Below, piece after piece: positions 58,401 through 64,000 of a DNA stretch of 64,000 nucleotides. The stretch is taken from assembly GCA_913063375.1 (NCBI GenBank), contig CAJXXR010000014.1, forward strand, positions 1-64,000, read 5' to 3'. Within the stretch, counting starts at the first letter, position 1. Every line of letters starts with the position of its first letter. Origin of the DNA: an uncultured Flavobacteriales bacterium. Its GTDB lineage: Bacteria; Bacteroidota; Bacteroidia; Flavobacteriales; CAJXXR01. The translations under genes and the position numbers were made by a program. The notes beneath the pieces are model-generated. The model was not told the DNA's origin and made no database searches. It saw only the letters and a program-made list of their open reading frames with translations.

Positions 58401-59118
58401 CAAATTTCCCACCATGAACTCCGTTGCTATACATGGGATGGTGCCCTGCAATTATGATGTTTTTATGTCTGTATTTTTTTAAGACGTCCTTCAGTTGAGC
58501 TAAAAGTTCTTCTCTTGTTTGACTAGTACATCCATCTTTCTGACCTTTCGCTTTTTTATAGGGATGTAACCACCACTGTGTGTCAAGAATAATCATCACC
58601 AAATTGGATTCTAACTTCATTACCTTTGGTCCAGGGCAACCTCCATCTGGTAGAAATACATTTCCTCGATCAAGGTACTTCTCAACATATTTTTCCTGTC
58701 GTTGAACAAATTTCCAACCTTTTTCAGTTCCTCTTTTCCAATCATGATTCCCCGGTATGATTGCAATCCTTCCTTTGAATTCTTTTAGAATATCTAACTG
58801 AGCATTTAAGTTAGCCTCATCCTGACTGCGTTGTTCATGCTTCTTACCATGAAGACCTTCTGGATAAATATTGTCACCTAGAAAAACAATCGAGGAATGT
58901 TCATCTTCTTCATTGATTAATCGTTGAAGCAGTTGAAGGTTTTCCTTTGATTTTATTGGTGTTTCTCCCGCATCTCCTATAAAATAGGTACTATGAATAA
59001 TGGGGGAGGTGCTGGCTGTACTGATCCATTCCTTTTCTGAATGTTTCAAAAAGTCCTGACTTGTTTTACAAGAAGGAAGTATCAGTAATAAACTTATAAT
59101 TAATATTCTTTTCATCAT
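55432..59118 (-). CDS. Lipoprotein: calcineurin-like phosphoesterase, kinase-like segment, Omp85-type barrel
   Basis: A 1228-residue exported lipoprotein (lipobox LLILPSC, Cys17). Residues 40-380 are a metallophosphoesterase of the purple-acid-phosphatase type: Asp49 (IGDAGE), Asp82 (LGDNIYPEG), Asn124-His125-Asp126 (PGNHDW), His226-His227 (AGHHP), and His307 and His309 (GHEHN). The middle (about 460-660) has EYVLRTINKD and SDWDRHDDQWRW (606-617), with PIPRDRDQVFF, a pattern reminding me of HipA/Fam20-type kinases, but the fold is unproven. From about 860 an outer-membrane barrel follows with the Omp85 loop motif NFRGIPRNRY (Arg1133). Start and stop overlap the neighbour by 4 bases. The substrate is unknown. 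Confidence 0.8.
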   Translation of the reverse strand: MMKRILIISLLLILPSCKTSQDFLKHSEKEWISTASTSPIIHSTYFIGDAGETPIKSKENLQLLQRLINEEDEHSSIVFLGDNIYPEGLHGKKHEQRSQDEANLNAQLDILKEFKGRIAIIPGNHDWKRGTEKGWKFVQRQEKYVEKYLDRGNVFLPDGGCPGPKVMKLESNLVMIILDTQWWLHPYKKAKGQKDGCTSQTREELLAQLKDVLKKYRHKNIIIAGHHPMYSNGVHGGKFAFSDHLFPLKNINSNLFIPMPVIGSIYPMYRKLLGHRQDITHPVYQDMVRSFTKVFEEYDNIIYVAGHEHNLQYRKEKNNHYIVSGSGSKTSYLKGNQKLQFGAERKGFAKVDYHKNGEVWLSFYSPEMTEDHKLVYKKRLFKSEKLNTVLSEAIPKQSYKGKVDTVIPNSSYAAGKTKRIFFGDLNRDIWNLPIEVSYLDIHFEKGGLVPIKKGGGMQTKSLRLKGMDGQEYVLRTINKDASLLLGRVLQNTLAKDILQDGLAGSHPYAAVCVPPLANAVGVYYSQPKLVIVPDDPILGDYREDFGGTLCLFEERPDGDMSHASNFGNSKRVINYAKLIEKIQKDESHKLDKYSILRARLLDMLMSDWDRHDDQWRWASFKKGKNTYYKPIPRDRDQVFFKFDGLVPSLANRKWLLRKFQPFSDDIRDIEGQNFNARYFDRSFLNEATLEEWMSVADSMQNELSDSVLQLSIKQLPNAAYQYNGKDLYETLKSRRGHLTEFASRYYSVLAKTVDIIGTLENDYFDIKRLDSNRVEVSVFKRKKGKKKAKKKIYHRIFHGEETEEICIYGLDGNDEYKISGDVEKTILVRIIGGTEKDKIEDTSNSTQWAKKTYIYDSNKGENKIQKSKETKVFIRNTIDAYDYDRESFAYDVMLPLPSVGYNVDDGLFLGGGFQWKIRGFKKNPFKTLHHLTANVSATNAFNLDYKFQFTELLGKWDFAGSATLRHPLIFDYHEAGNETISVPGDDNQIRLKWNKIRPFIQNTSDNQMQKFQIGIDALQVGFDDESNTPEGAELLEGEDGLYTGLFVRYILENKDQKLNPERGIELSIEASAFQNLSESTLRYQRLSADLSVYLPLPQIPIPTSLALRGGYHILSGKYPFHQANYLDGNTNFRGIPRNRYSGKSMAYQNSELRFNIIYIKNYILPFQLGLLTHYDFGKVWNSNENSDLWHKSHGVGLYINALDFIILNGTMSFSDKEKFFSFGTKFLF

Positions 59119-59909
59119 GGAATAGAGGTGAAATGCATTATTTGTGCTTTTCCAGATTTTCCTTCACTAGCAATGTATAATTCTCCATTTTTAGAAAAAC
59201 TGATACCTTCAGGTTGTTTATAAATGGTTTTATCAAGATTGTAATAATGGATCAATTTGCCATTGTAATCTAAGCAAATTAACTTTTTCCCTACAGATGC
59301 CAGAATATAAATATAACCATCAGCGGGATTTATAGCAATTCCAGAAGGTAAAAGTCCTGCATTTCTATAAATACCAATTTCCTTTTTGGCTAATTTGATG
59401 ATTGGTTTAAGTAGGTATAGGTTGGAGTTTAAATCAAAGCTGTAAATGTTTATATACTTGTTTTTCTTTTTTGAAGGATGGTCTTTTGATACTAGAAGTA
59501 GTCTATTGTTGATTTCATCATGGCATATTCCTTCGAATTCTACAGCCGCTTTTCCAGGGAATCGATGGATTACTTTATCTTCTCCTAAATGATTTACACT
59601 AACAATGGTTCCATTACTTTTTAAAACAAAAAACCTTTTAGAAGTGGTCGCAATACCCTCATAATCTCCTTTTTTTGAAAAAGAAATTTTGCTTGACTTT
59701 TCAAAAGAACCAATTCCTAAGCTGTAGATAATGCCTTTCTCATCTTGGATGGCCACCATTTTACTTTGATCGATATAGGACAGGCCTGAAATTTCTTTTA
59801 ATTCCTTTTTTAAAGGATAGATATGATCAGGTCTTCTCAGTGCATGGTCTTGAATCATGGAACATCCAAATAGGCCAAGAAGGAAAAGGGATGTGAATTG
59901 TTTAATCAT
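59115..59909 (-). CDS. Lipoprotein beta-propeller, SdiA-regulated-like
   Basis: The 264-residue product has a lipobox (LLGLFGC, Cys16) and then about six repeats of a propeller strand pattern: LKEISGLSYIDQSKMVAIQDEKG, DYEGIATTSKRFFVLK, AVEFEGICHDEINNRLLLVSKD, SGIAINPADGYIYILAS and PEGISFSKNGELYIASEG. This is the pattern of the SdiA-regulated family (phytase/strictosidine-like propellers). Its ligand is unknown. It overlaps the cyclase gene by 8 bases and the phosphoesterase-barrel gene by 4 bases, so all three are translationally coupled. It may sense or bind a phosphorylated ligand in the periplasm. Confidence 0.78.
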   Translation of the reverse strand: MIKQFTSLFLLGLFGCSMIQDHALRRPDHIYPLKKELKEISGLSYIDQSKMVAIQDEKGIIYSLGIGSFEKSSKISFSKKGDYEGIATTSKRFFVLKSNGTIVSVNHLGEDKVIHRFPGKAAVEFEGICHDEINNRLLLVSKDHPSKKKNKYINIYSFDLNSNLYLLKPIIKLAKKEIGIYRNAGLLPSGIAINPADGYIYILASVGKKLICLDYNGKLIHYYNLDKTIYKQPEGISFSKNGELYIASEGKSGKAQIMHFTSIP

Positions 59910-60969
59910 AATTGAGAGATGTTTTCCAAATTGATACCTTTTCTATTTTTCCTTTTAATTGATGGGTTCCTATTGAAGTATGCTTTAAAAGAATGTCTTT
60001 ATTCAATCTATTTTTAAGCCTATCGGAGATGAGTAAGTTAGCCTGATAGGTAGCGCATAATGATTGTATGCGAGAAGTTGTGTTTAGGATATCTCCGTGA
60101 TAACAGATTTCACTTTTCAATTCTCCAACTTCCGTTACAGTAACTTGGCCGATATGTGCACTTGCCTTAAATACGGGAACAACCCCATATTGCTCCATAT
60201 AATAGTCGGAATTACTATTTATTTTTGCCTGGAATGCATAAAATGCATGAATAACGTTATTATTTTTAAGTCCTTTTATAGGGTTCCAATTTAAGACAAC
60301 TTCATCACCTACATATTGATAAACTTCTGCTGAGAAATCGGCAACAATGGCTACGTCTTTAAAGCAATCTCTAAGAAGTTGACTGTACTTTATATTACCT
60401 ATTTCTTCTGCTATTCTTGTAGAGGACGTCAAATCTACGAACATAAAAATACGCTCTATCTGTCTAGGTTTGTAAAATTTTCCAATCATCAATTTCCATA
60501 GATTTCCAGATCCTAGCTTTCTATCCATCTCCCGCATAAACTCAATTAGGAAACTCACCATGAACCCATAAATTATGAAGACATGATTCCCTGTTGTGAA
60601 ATCTTCAAAGCTTAGTTGAATTTGTAAAAGTTTGTTTAAACTGAAGATCGCTAGATAGGTTATTATACTAAGAGCGGATAAGTTGAGAAGGGTTATTAAT
60701 ATGAAAAATAAACCTAGTGATAGTACATTACGAAAATACTTGGCTATATATAAATCAATGATGGAAAAAATGGTTCCTGCAGATATTCCTAAAACTATGA
60801 TTTGAAAAAATATGGTACGGGCGGCATTTATTTTGGTGATTCTATTTTGTTTAATAAGGTCTGCAATTTCATCGTTCCCTATATCATGTCTTAGGAATAT
60901 GAAAAATCCAATAGCTACAGACCATGCTAGAATATAAAATAATAAGATTCTTAAATTCTTTCTTTTCAT
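59902..60969 (-). CDS. Membrane-anchored class III nucleotide cyclase
   Basis: The 355-residue protein has an N-terminal membrane part with four or five helices (about 8-27, 52-76, 80-110, 129-145) and a class III cyclase domain from about 168. The metal ligands Asp179 (FMFVDLTSST) and Asp222 (VGDEVVLNW) are present, as are Asn296 and Arg300 of the transition-state pair (GDILNTTSR). Compared with mycobacterial Rv1625c, the adenine-selecting Lys296 and Asp365 positions are Gln218 and Cys289, so ATP preference cannot be assumed. The family is common in Bacteroidota, mostly untested. It is first in a four-gene unit. Confidence 0.87.
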   Translation of the reverse strand: MKRKNLRILLFYILAWSVAIGFFIFLRHDIGNDEIADLIKQNRITKINAARTIFFQIIVLGISAGTIFSIIDLYIAKYFRNVLSLGLFFILITLLNLSALSIITYLAIFSLNKLLQIQLSFEDFTTGNHVFIIYGFMVSFLIEFMREMDRKLGSGNLWKLMIGKFYKPRQIERIFMFVDLTSSTRIAEEIGNIKYSQLLRDCFKDVAIVADFSAEVYQYVGDEVVLNWNPIKGLKNNNVIHAFYAFQAKINSNSDYYMEQYGVVPVFKASAHIGQVTVTEVGELKSEICYHGDILNTTSRIQSLCATYQANLLISDRLKNRLNKDILLKHTSIGTHQLKGKIEKVSIWKTSLNYD

Positions 60970-61003
60970 TTGTATTGCAAATGGTGATTGATGAAACGTA
61001 TTA

Positions 61004-61031
61004 TAAAGATAATCGCTTTAAATAAAATCAA
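61004..61031 (-). promoter_or_regulatory. Candidate promoter of the cyclase operon
   Basis: On the minus strand TTG (61029-61031) is separated by 17 bp from TATCTTTA (61004-61011), one mismatch from TAnnTTTG. It lies 34 bp before the cyclase start. Confidence 0.45.
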
Positions 61032-61083
61032 GCTTAGAAAATGAAGATTTCTAAACCAGAAAGCTAAGGAGATATTAGGGTAC

Positions 61084-61109
61084 AAAAAAAGCCTCCGAGG
61101 AGGCTTTTT
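61084..61109 (-). terminator. Terminator after asnS
   Basis: AAAAAGCCTC pairs with GAGGCTTTTT around a CGAG loop, 9 bp past the asnS stop on the minus strand, with a T run. Confidence 0.85.
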
Positions 61110-61118
61110 AATCGAGTT

Positions 61119-62561
61119 TTAGAATTCTGCATTTTGTGGTGTTCTTGGAAAAGGAATTACATCACGTATATTTTGCATACCCGTAACGAATAATACCATT
61201 CTTTCAAATCCAAGTCCAAATCCACTATGTGGAGCAGTACCAAATTTTCTTGTTTCTAAATACCACCATAGGTCTTCTTTAGGAACATCCATCTCTTCCA
61301 TTCGTTTGACTAATTTATCGTAGTCTTCCTCTCTTTGAGCACCTCCAATAATTTCACCAATTCCAGGGAATAAAATATCCATAGCTCTAACGGTCTTCCC
61401 ATCTTCCCCCATCTTCATATAGAAGGCTTTAATGTCTTTTGGGTAATCTGTTAGAATTACAGGGCAGTTGAATTCTTTTTCTACCAAATACCTTTCATGT
61501 TCAGATTGTAGATCTGCACCCCAACCGTCAATGATGTATTTGAATTTCTTTTTCTTATTGGGCTTTGAATTCCTTAGGATATCAATAGCCTCCGTATAGG
61601 TTAAGCGTTTGAAAGGGTTATCTGCAACGAATTGAAGTTTTTCAATTAGTGTCATTGTTTGACGGTCTGCAGCCTTTTTGCTTTTATCCTCGTTGATTAG
61701 ACGTTGATTTAAGAATGCTAAATCATCCGCACAATTTTTCAGAATGTCTGAACATAGGTGTCTCAACATTTCTTCTGCAAGATCCATGTTGTCATCAAGG
61801 TCAGCAAATGCTACCTCAGGTTCTATCATCCAAAACTCTGCAAGGTGTCTTGTGGTATTGGAATTTTCCGCACGGAACGTTGGTCCAAAGGTGTAAATTT
61901 TACCTAGGGCCATTGCAGCCAATTCACCTTCCAATTGTCCAGAAACCGTTAAATTTGCTTCCTTAGCAAAAAAGTCTTGGTCGTAATCTACAGATCCATC
62001 CTCCTTTTTTGGTACGTTGTTCAAATCTAAATTCGTAACCTTAAAAGTTTCTCCAGCACCTTCGGCGTCACTTGCCGTGATAATTGGAGTATGGATATTA
62101 TAGAAACCTTTTTCATGGAAGAACTGGTGAACAGCGAATGTCAGTTGATGACGAATTCTAAATATTGCTCCAAAGGTATTTGTACGGAATCTTAAGTGCG
62201 CTTTTTCACGCAAAAACTCCATACTGTGTTTCTTCGGTTGAATAGGGTAGGCGTCAGCATCACAATCACCTAAGATTTCAATCCCTTGGGCTTTTATTTC
62301 AACCTTTTGGCCTTGACCTTGCGATTCTACAACCTCTCCAGTAACTGCTATACAAGCACCTGTCGTAACACGGTTTAATAATTCTTCACTAAAGTCTCCT
62401 TCAGCTACTACTTGAATATTATTAATCGTAGATCCATCATTAAGACTAATGAAGGATACACTTTTACCTTGTCGATGGGTACGAACCCATGCCTTTACTA
62501 ATATCGTAGATCCAACTAGATCGTTGGAAATAATTTGCTGAATATTTGTAGCTTTCATCAC
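61119..62561 (-). CDS. asnS: Asparaginyl-tRNA synthetase
   Basis: A class IIb synthetase that charges tRNA-Asn with asparagine. The 480 residues have an N-terminal OB anticodon-binding domain ([25 protein letters not shown]) and a class II core: motif 2 in [25 protein letters not shown], the AsnRS-specific [20 protein letters not shown] and motif 3 in [29 protein letters not shown]. AspRS is ruled out by the shorter length and by [13 protein letters not shown]. The ATGs at 62561 and 62558 are both possible starts. It has its own promoter box and terminator. Confidence 0.97.
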   Translation of the reverse strand: MMKATNIQQIISNDLVGSTILVKAWVRTHRQGKSVSFISLNDGSTINNIQVVAEGDFSEELLNRVTTGACIAVTGEVVESQGQGQKVEIKAQGIEILGDCDADAYPIQPKKHSMEFLREKAHLRFRTNTFGAIFRIRHQLTFAVHQFFHEKGFYNIHTPIITASDAEGAGETFKVTNLDLNNVPKKEDGSVDYDQDFFAKEANLTVSGQLEGELAAMALGKIYTFGPTFRAENSNTTRHLAEFWMIEPEVAFADLDDNMDLAEEMLRHLCSDILKNCADDLAFLNQRLINEDKSKKAADRQTMTLIEKLQFVADNPFKRLTYTEAIDILRNSKPNKKKKFKYIIDGWGADLQSEHERYLVEKEFNCPVILTDYPKDIKAFYMKMGEDGKTVRAMDILFPGIGEIIGGAQREEDYDKLVKRMEEMDVPKEDLWWYLETRKFGTAPHSGFGLGFERMVLFVTGMQNIRDVIPFPRTPQNAEF

Positions 62562-62592
62562 TAGAGTATTAAAGCATTGTGAAAAATGAGTA

Positions 62593-62600
62593 CAAAAATA
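62593..62600 (-). promoter_or_regulatory. Candidate -7 box for asnS
   Basis: TATTTTTG on the minus strand fits TAnnTTTG and lies 31 bp before the asnS start. Confidence 0.5.
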
Positions 62601-62670
62601 GTCAATTCCAATTATTTCTGTTTAATAGAAGTTGGCTTTTCTTGAAGCAAATACCCTAATTTTTACATCT

Positions 62671-63729
62671 TTACTCCTGAAAGGCAGGATTGGTGATAAA
62701 TGTGGTGTCTGAAAGTGTGTGTAGAAAGGCTAAAAGATTGGCTTTTGCATCCTCTGTTAATAGTAATCCAGTTTCTGGATTTTTCATCAATGGGTCTAAG
62801 GTTGAGCTTGTATGCCCACCGGTATTGTAAAAGTCAATCACCTCTTCTAAGGTTTTAAAACGACCATCGTGCATATAAGGAGCTGAAAAAGCAATATTTC
62901 TAAGTGTTGGAGTCTTAAATTTCGCTTTATCCATTGGGTTTTGAGTAATTTCATAGAGACCAAGATCAGTCCAGTCTTCCTCTTTGTCTATTCCGTTATT
63001 GTGGAATAAATTGTCTGTTCCAAGTGGGAAGCCGTGACAATGGAAACAATCCGCTCCATTAGGATTCCCATCTATAGGTCCTTCAATATTAAACATGTCT
63101 AGTCCTGCAAATTCAGCAGCAGTTAAATTAACTTCACCTCTAAGGTATTTGTCGAATTTCGAATTACCAGAAATAAGTGTTCTTTCAAATTGAGCAATAG
63201 CTTTCGCTATAAGAATAGAATCTACCGTCTCAGTACCAAAGGCTTTTATAAATAGTGGGGGATATTGTGCATCATTTTGGATTTTCTCCACGGCATTTGG
63301 CCAAGTTTCATGCATTTCTATCGGATTTACAACTGGACCAAGCGCTTGGTCTTCTAGACTTTTTGCTCTCCCATCCCAAAAGAAATTATTTCCCCATAAT
63401 GCATTTACTATAGGCATGGAACTTCTATTTCCACTGATACCATCAATTCCTGTACTTACAGCCCCTGTATCTGAGAAGGCAAATGCTGGTTGATGACAAC
63501 TCCCACAAGATTGGCTGTTGTCTCCACTCAATTGCTTTTCATAAAACAATTTTTTCCCCAGTTTGACACCTTCAGCAGTCATAGGATTGTCCTCTGGAAT
63601 TTCAAATTGAGGAAAATTCATTGGTAAATCTATCGTATAGGGAGTGGCTGATGTGTCATCTGTGTCTCTATTGCAGGCAATAAAAAGACCTAAAAGAAGA
63701 AAAAAGGAAAAGGTTGATAAGGTTCTCAT
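62671..63729 (-). CDS. Di-haem cytochrome c peroxidase lipoprotein
   Basis: This 352-residue envelope protein has a lipobox (LGLFIAC, Cys19) and two c-type haem sites: CGSCH at residues 75-79 and CFHCH at 228-232. It follows the CcpA/MauG family, which reduces hydrogen peroxide with electrons from cytochromes: GKKLFYEKQLSGDNSQSC, WGNNFFWDGRAKSLEDQALGP, TPTLRNIAFSAPYMHDGRFKTLEEVIDFYN. It is probably attached to the periplasmic or outer membrane. It has its own promoter box (63754-63761); no terminator is clear. Confidence 0.94.
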   Translation of the reverse strand: MRTLSTFSFFLLLGLFIACNRDTDDTSATPYTIDLPMNFPQFEIPEDNPMTAEGVKLGKKLFYEKQLSGDNSQSCGSCHQPAFAFSDTGAVSTGIDGISGNRSSMPIVNALWGNNFFWDGRAKSLEDQALGPVVNPIEMHETWPNAVEKIQNDAQYPPLFIKAFGTETVDSILIAKAIAQFERTLISGNSKFDKYLRGEVNLTAAEFAGLDMFNIEGPIDGNPNGADCFHCHGFPLGTDNLFHNNGIDKEEDWTDLGLYEITQNPMDKAKFKTPTLRNIAFSAPYMHDGRFKTLEEVIDFYNTGGHTSSTLDPLMKNPETGLLLTEDAKANLLAFLHTLSDTTFITNPAFQE

Positions 63730-63753
63730 CTGGTATGTTAATTATTAATCTAC

Positions 63754-63761
63754 CAAATATA
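63754..63761 (-). promoter_or_regulatory. Candidate -7 box for the cytochrome c peroxidase gene
   Basis: TATATTTG on the minus strand fits TAnnTTTG and lies 25 bp before the start at 63729. Confidence 0.5.
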
Positions 63762-63818
63762 CTGAAACCTATTCAATAAAGATTATGATGTACAGCATAG
63801 CAATTGATACAGAATGGT

Positions 63819-64000
63819 CTATTCTGCATCATGAAGATCAAACATAATTTTATCTTGTTGCCTTAGTAGGTAGGTGCTCATAAGAACTTCTGATCCAATA
63901 GCAGCGGCATCTGTAGATTCATGAGGGAGTAATGCCGTATAGCAAGTAATACCATCATAGAGACCTTTGATGAATAGTCCGAAATATTTACTGCCTTTAA
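63819..64000 (-). CDS. C-terminal end of an unrecognised protein, cut by the window edge
   Basis: On the minus strand an open frame enters from the right edge and gives 59 residues before the stop (TAG, 63819-63821). It reads KGSKYFGLFIKGLYDGI, then TALLPHESTDAAAIGSE and LRQQDKIMFDLHDAE. The codon use looks coding and the position upstream of the peroxidase gene fits a real gene end. I do not recognise a family from so short a piece. Confidence 0.6.
   Translation of the reverse strand, partial: KGSKYFGLFIKGLYDGITCYTALLPHESTDAAAIGSEVLMSTYLLRQQDKIMFDLHDAE

Noticed and set aside
55432-59118. Calling the middle of the phosphoesterase-barrel protein a HipA kinase
   Set aside because: Only two short motifs match and no glycine-rich loop or clear catalytic order is visible. 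It is kept as a question for structure prediction.
54147-60969. A standard Pycsar anti-phage system
   Set aside because: Pycsar normally has a soluble cyclase next to its effector. Here the cyclase has membrane helices, two envelope lipoprotein genes lie between it and the effector, and no phage-defence genes or mobile elements surround it. I report it as Pycsar-like only.

Overview
The window is an ordinary, AT-rich chromosomal stretch from a member of the Bacteroidota, most likely Flavobacteriales. Four features support this: several secreted proteins with type IX secretion C-terminal tails (two families), a type III glutamine synthetase, a SecD-SecF fusion, and promoter boxes of the Bacteroidota form TAnnTTTG instead of the usual -10 box. 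I see no rRNA, tRNA, CRISPR array, insertion sequence, phage or integrase. Both ends cut through genes: rpsD on the left, and an unrecognised minus-strand gene on the right.

Left part (1-15 kb). The end of the alpha operon (rpsD-rpoA-rplQ) is followed by carA-eno-gltA, whose citrate synthase is of the eukaryote-like type. Then come two tandem redoxin-like proteins, a type A T9SS cargo protein, malate dehydrogenase, a large gliding/T9SS type B adhesin-like protein and gyrB. Middle part (15-36 kb). An outer-membrane barrel protein and a 1005-residue TPR protein form one unit, divergent from ftsE and a GT2 glycosyltransferase. These are followed by a GT4 glycosyltransferase, murB, a GH3-type acyl-adenylate ligase with a small secreted partner, a deoxynucleoside kinase, glutamine synthetase III, tatA with a Ca/Na antiporter, secDF and an FG-GAP T9SS cargo protein.

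Right part (36-54 kb). trxA lies next to a DnaE that carries its own N-terminal proofreading exonuclease. Then follow a DOMON-like T9SS cargo, a MATE exporter, fructose-bisphosphatase, a BFN/UVR protein, etfB-etfA, the pyruvate dehydrogenase E1-beta gene, a PorE-like OmpA protein, and the E1-alpha and E2 genes. Together eno, PDH, citrate synthase, MDH, ETF and FBPase give much of central carbon metabolism, but E3 and carB are not here.

The most unusual locus is at 54.1-61.0 kb on the minus strand. Four tightly packed genes encode a membrane-anchored class III nucleotide cyclase with altered base-selecting residues, a lipoprotein beta-propeller of SdiA-regulated type, a 1228-residue lipoprotein joining a calcineurin-like phosphoesterase, a possible kinase-like segment and an Omp85-type barrel, and an HD phosphohydrolase fused to a Pycsar-effector-like membrane domain. 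Overlapping starts and stops and a shared terminator suggest one transcript and possibly a cyclic-nucleotide signalling system acting at the cell envelope. The window ends with asnS, a di-haem peroxidase lipoprotein and the cut gene.
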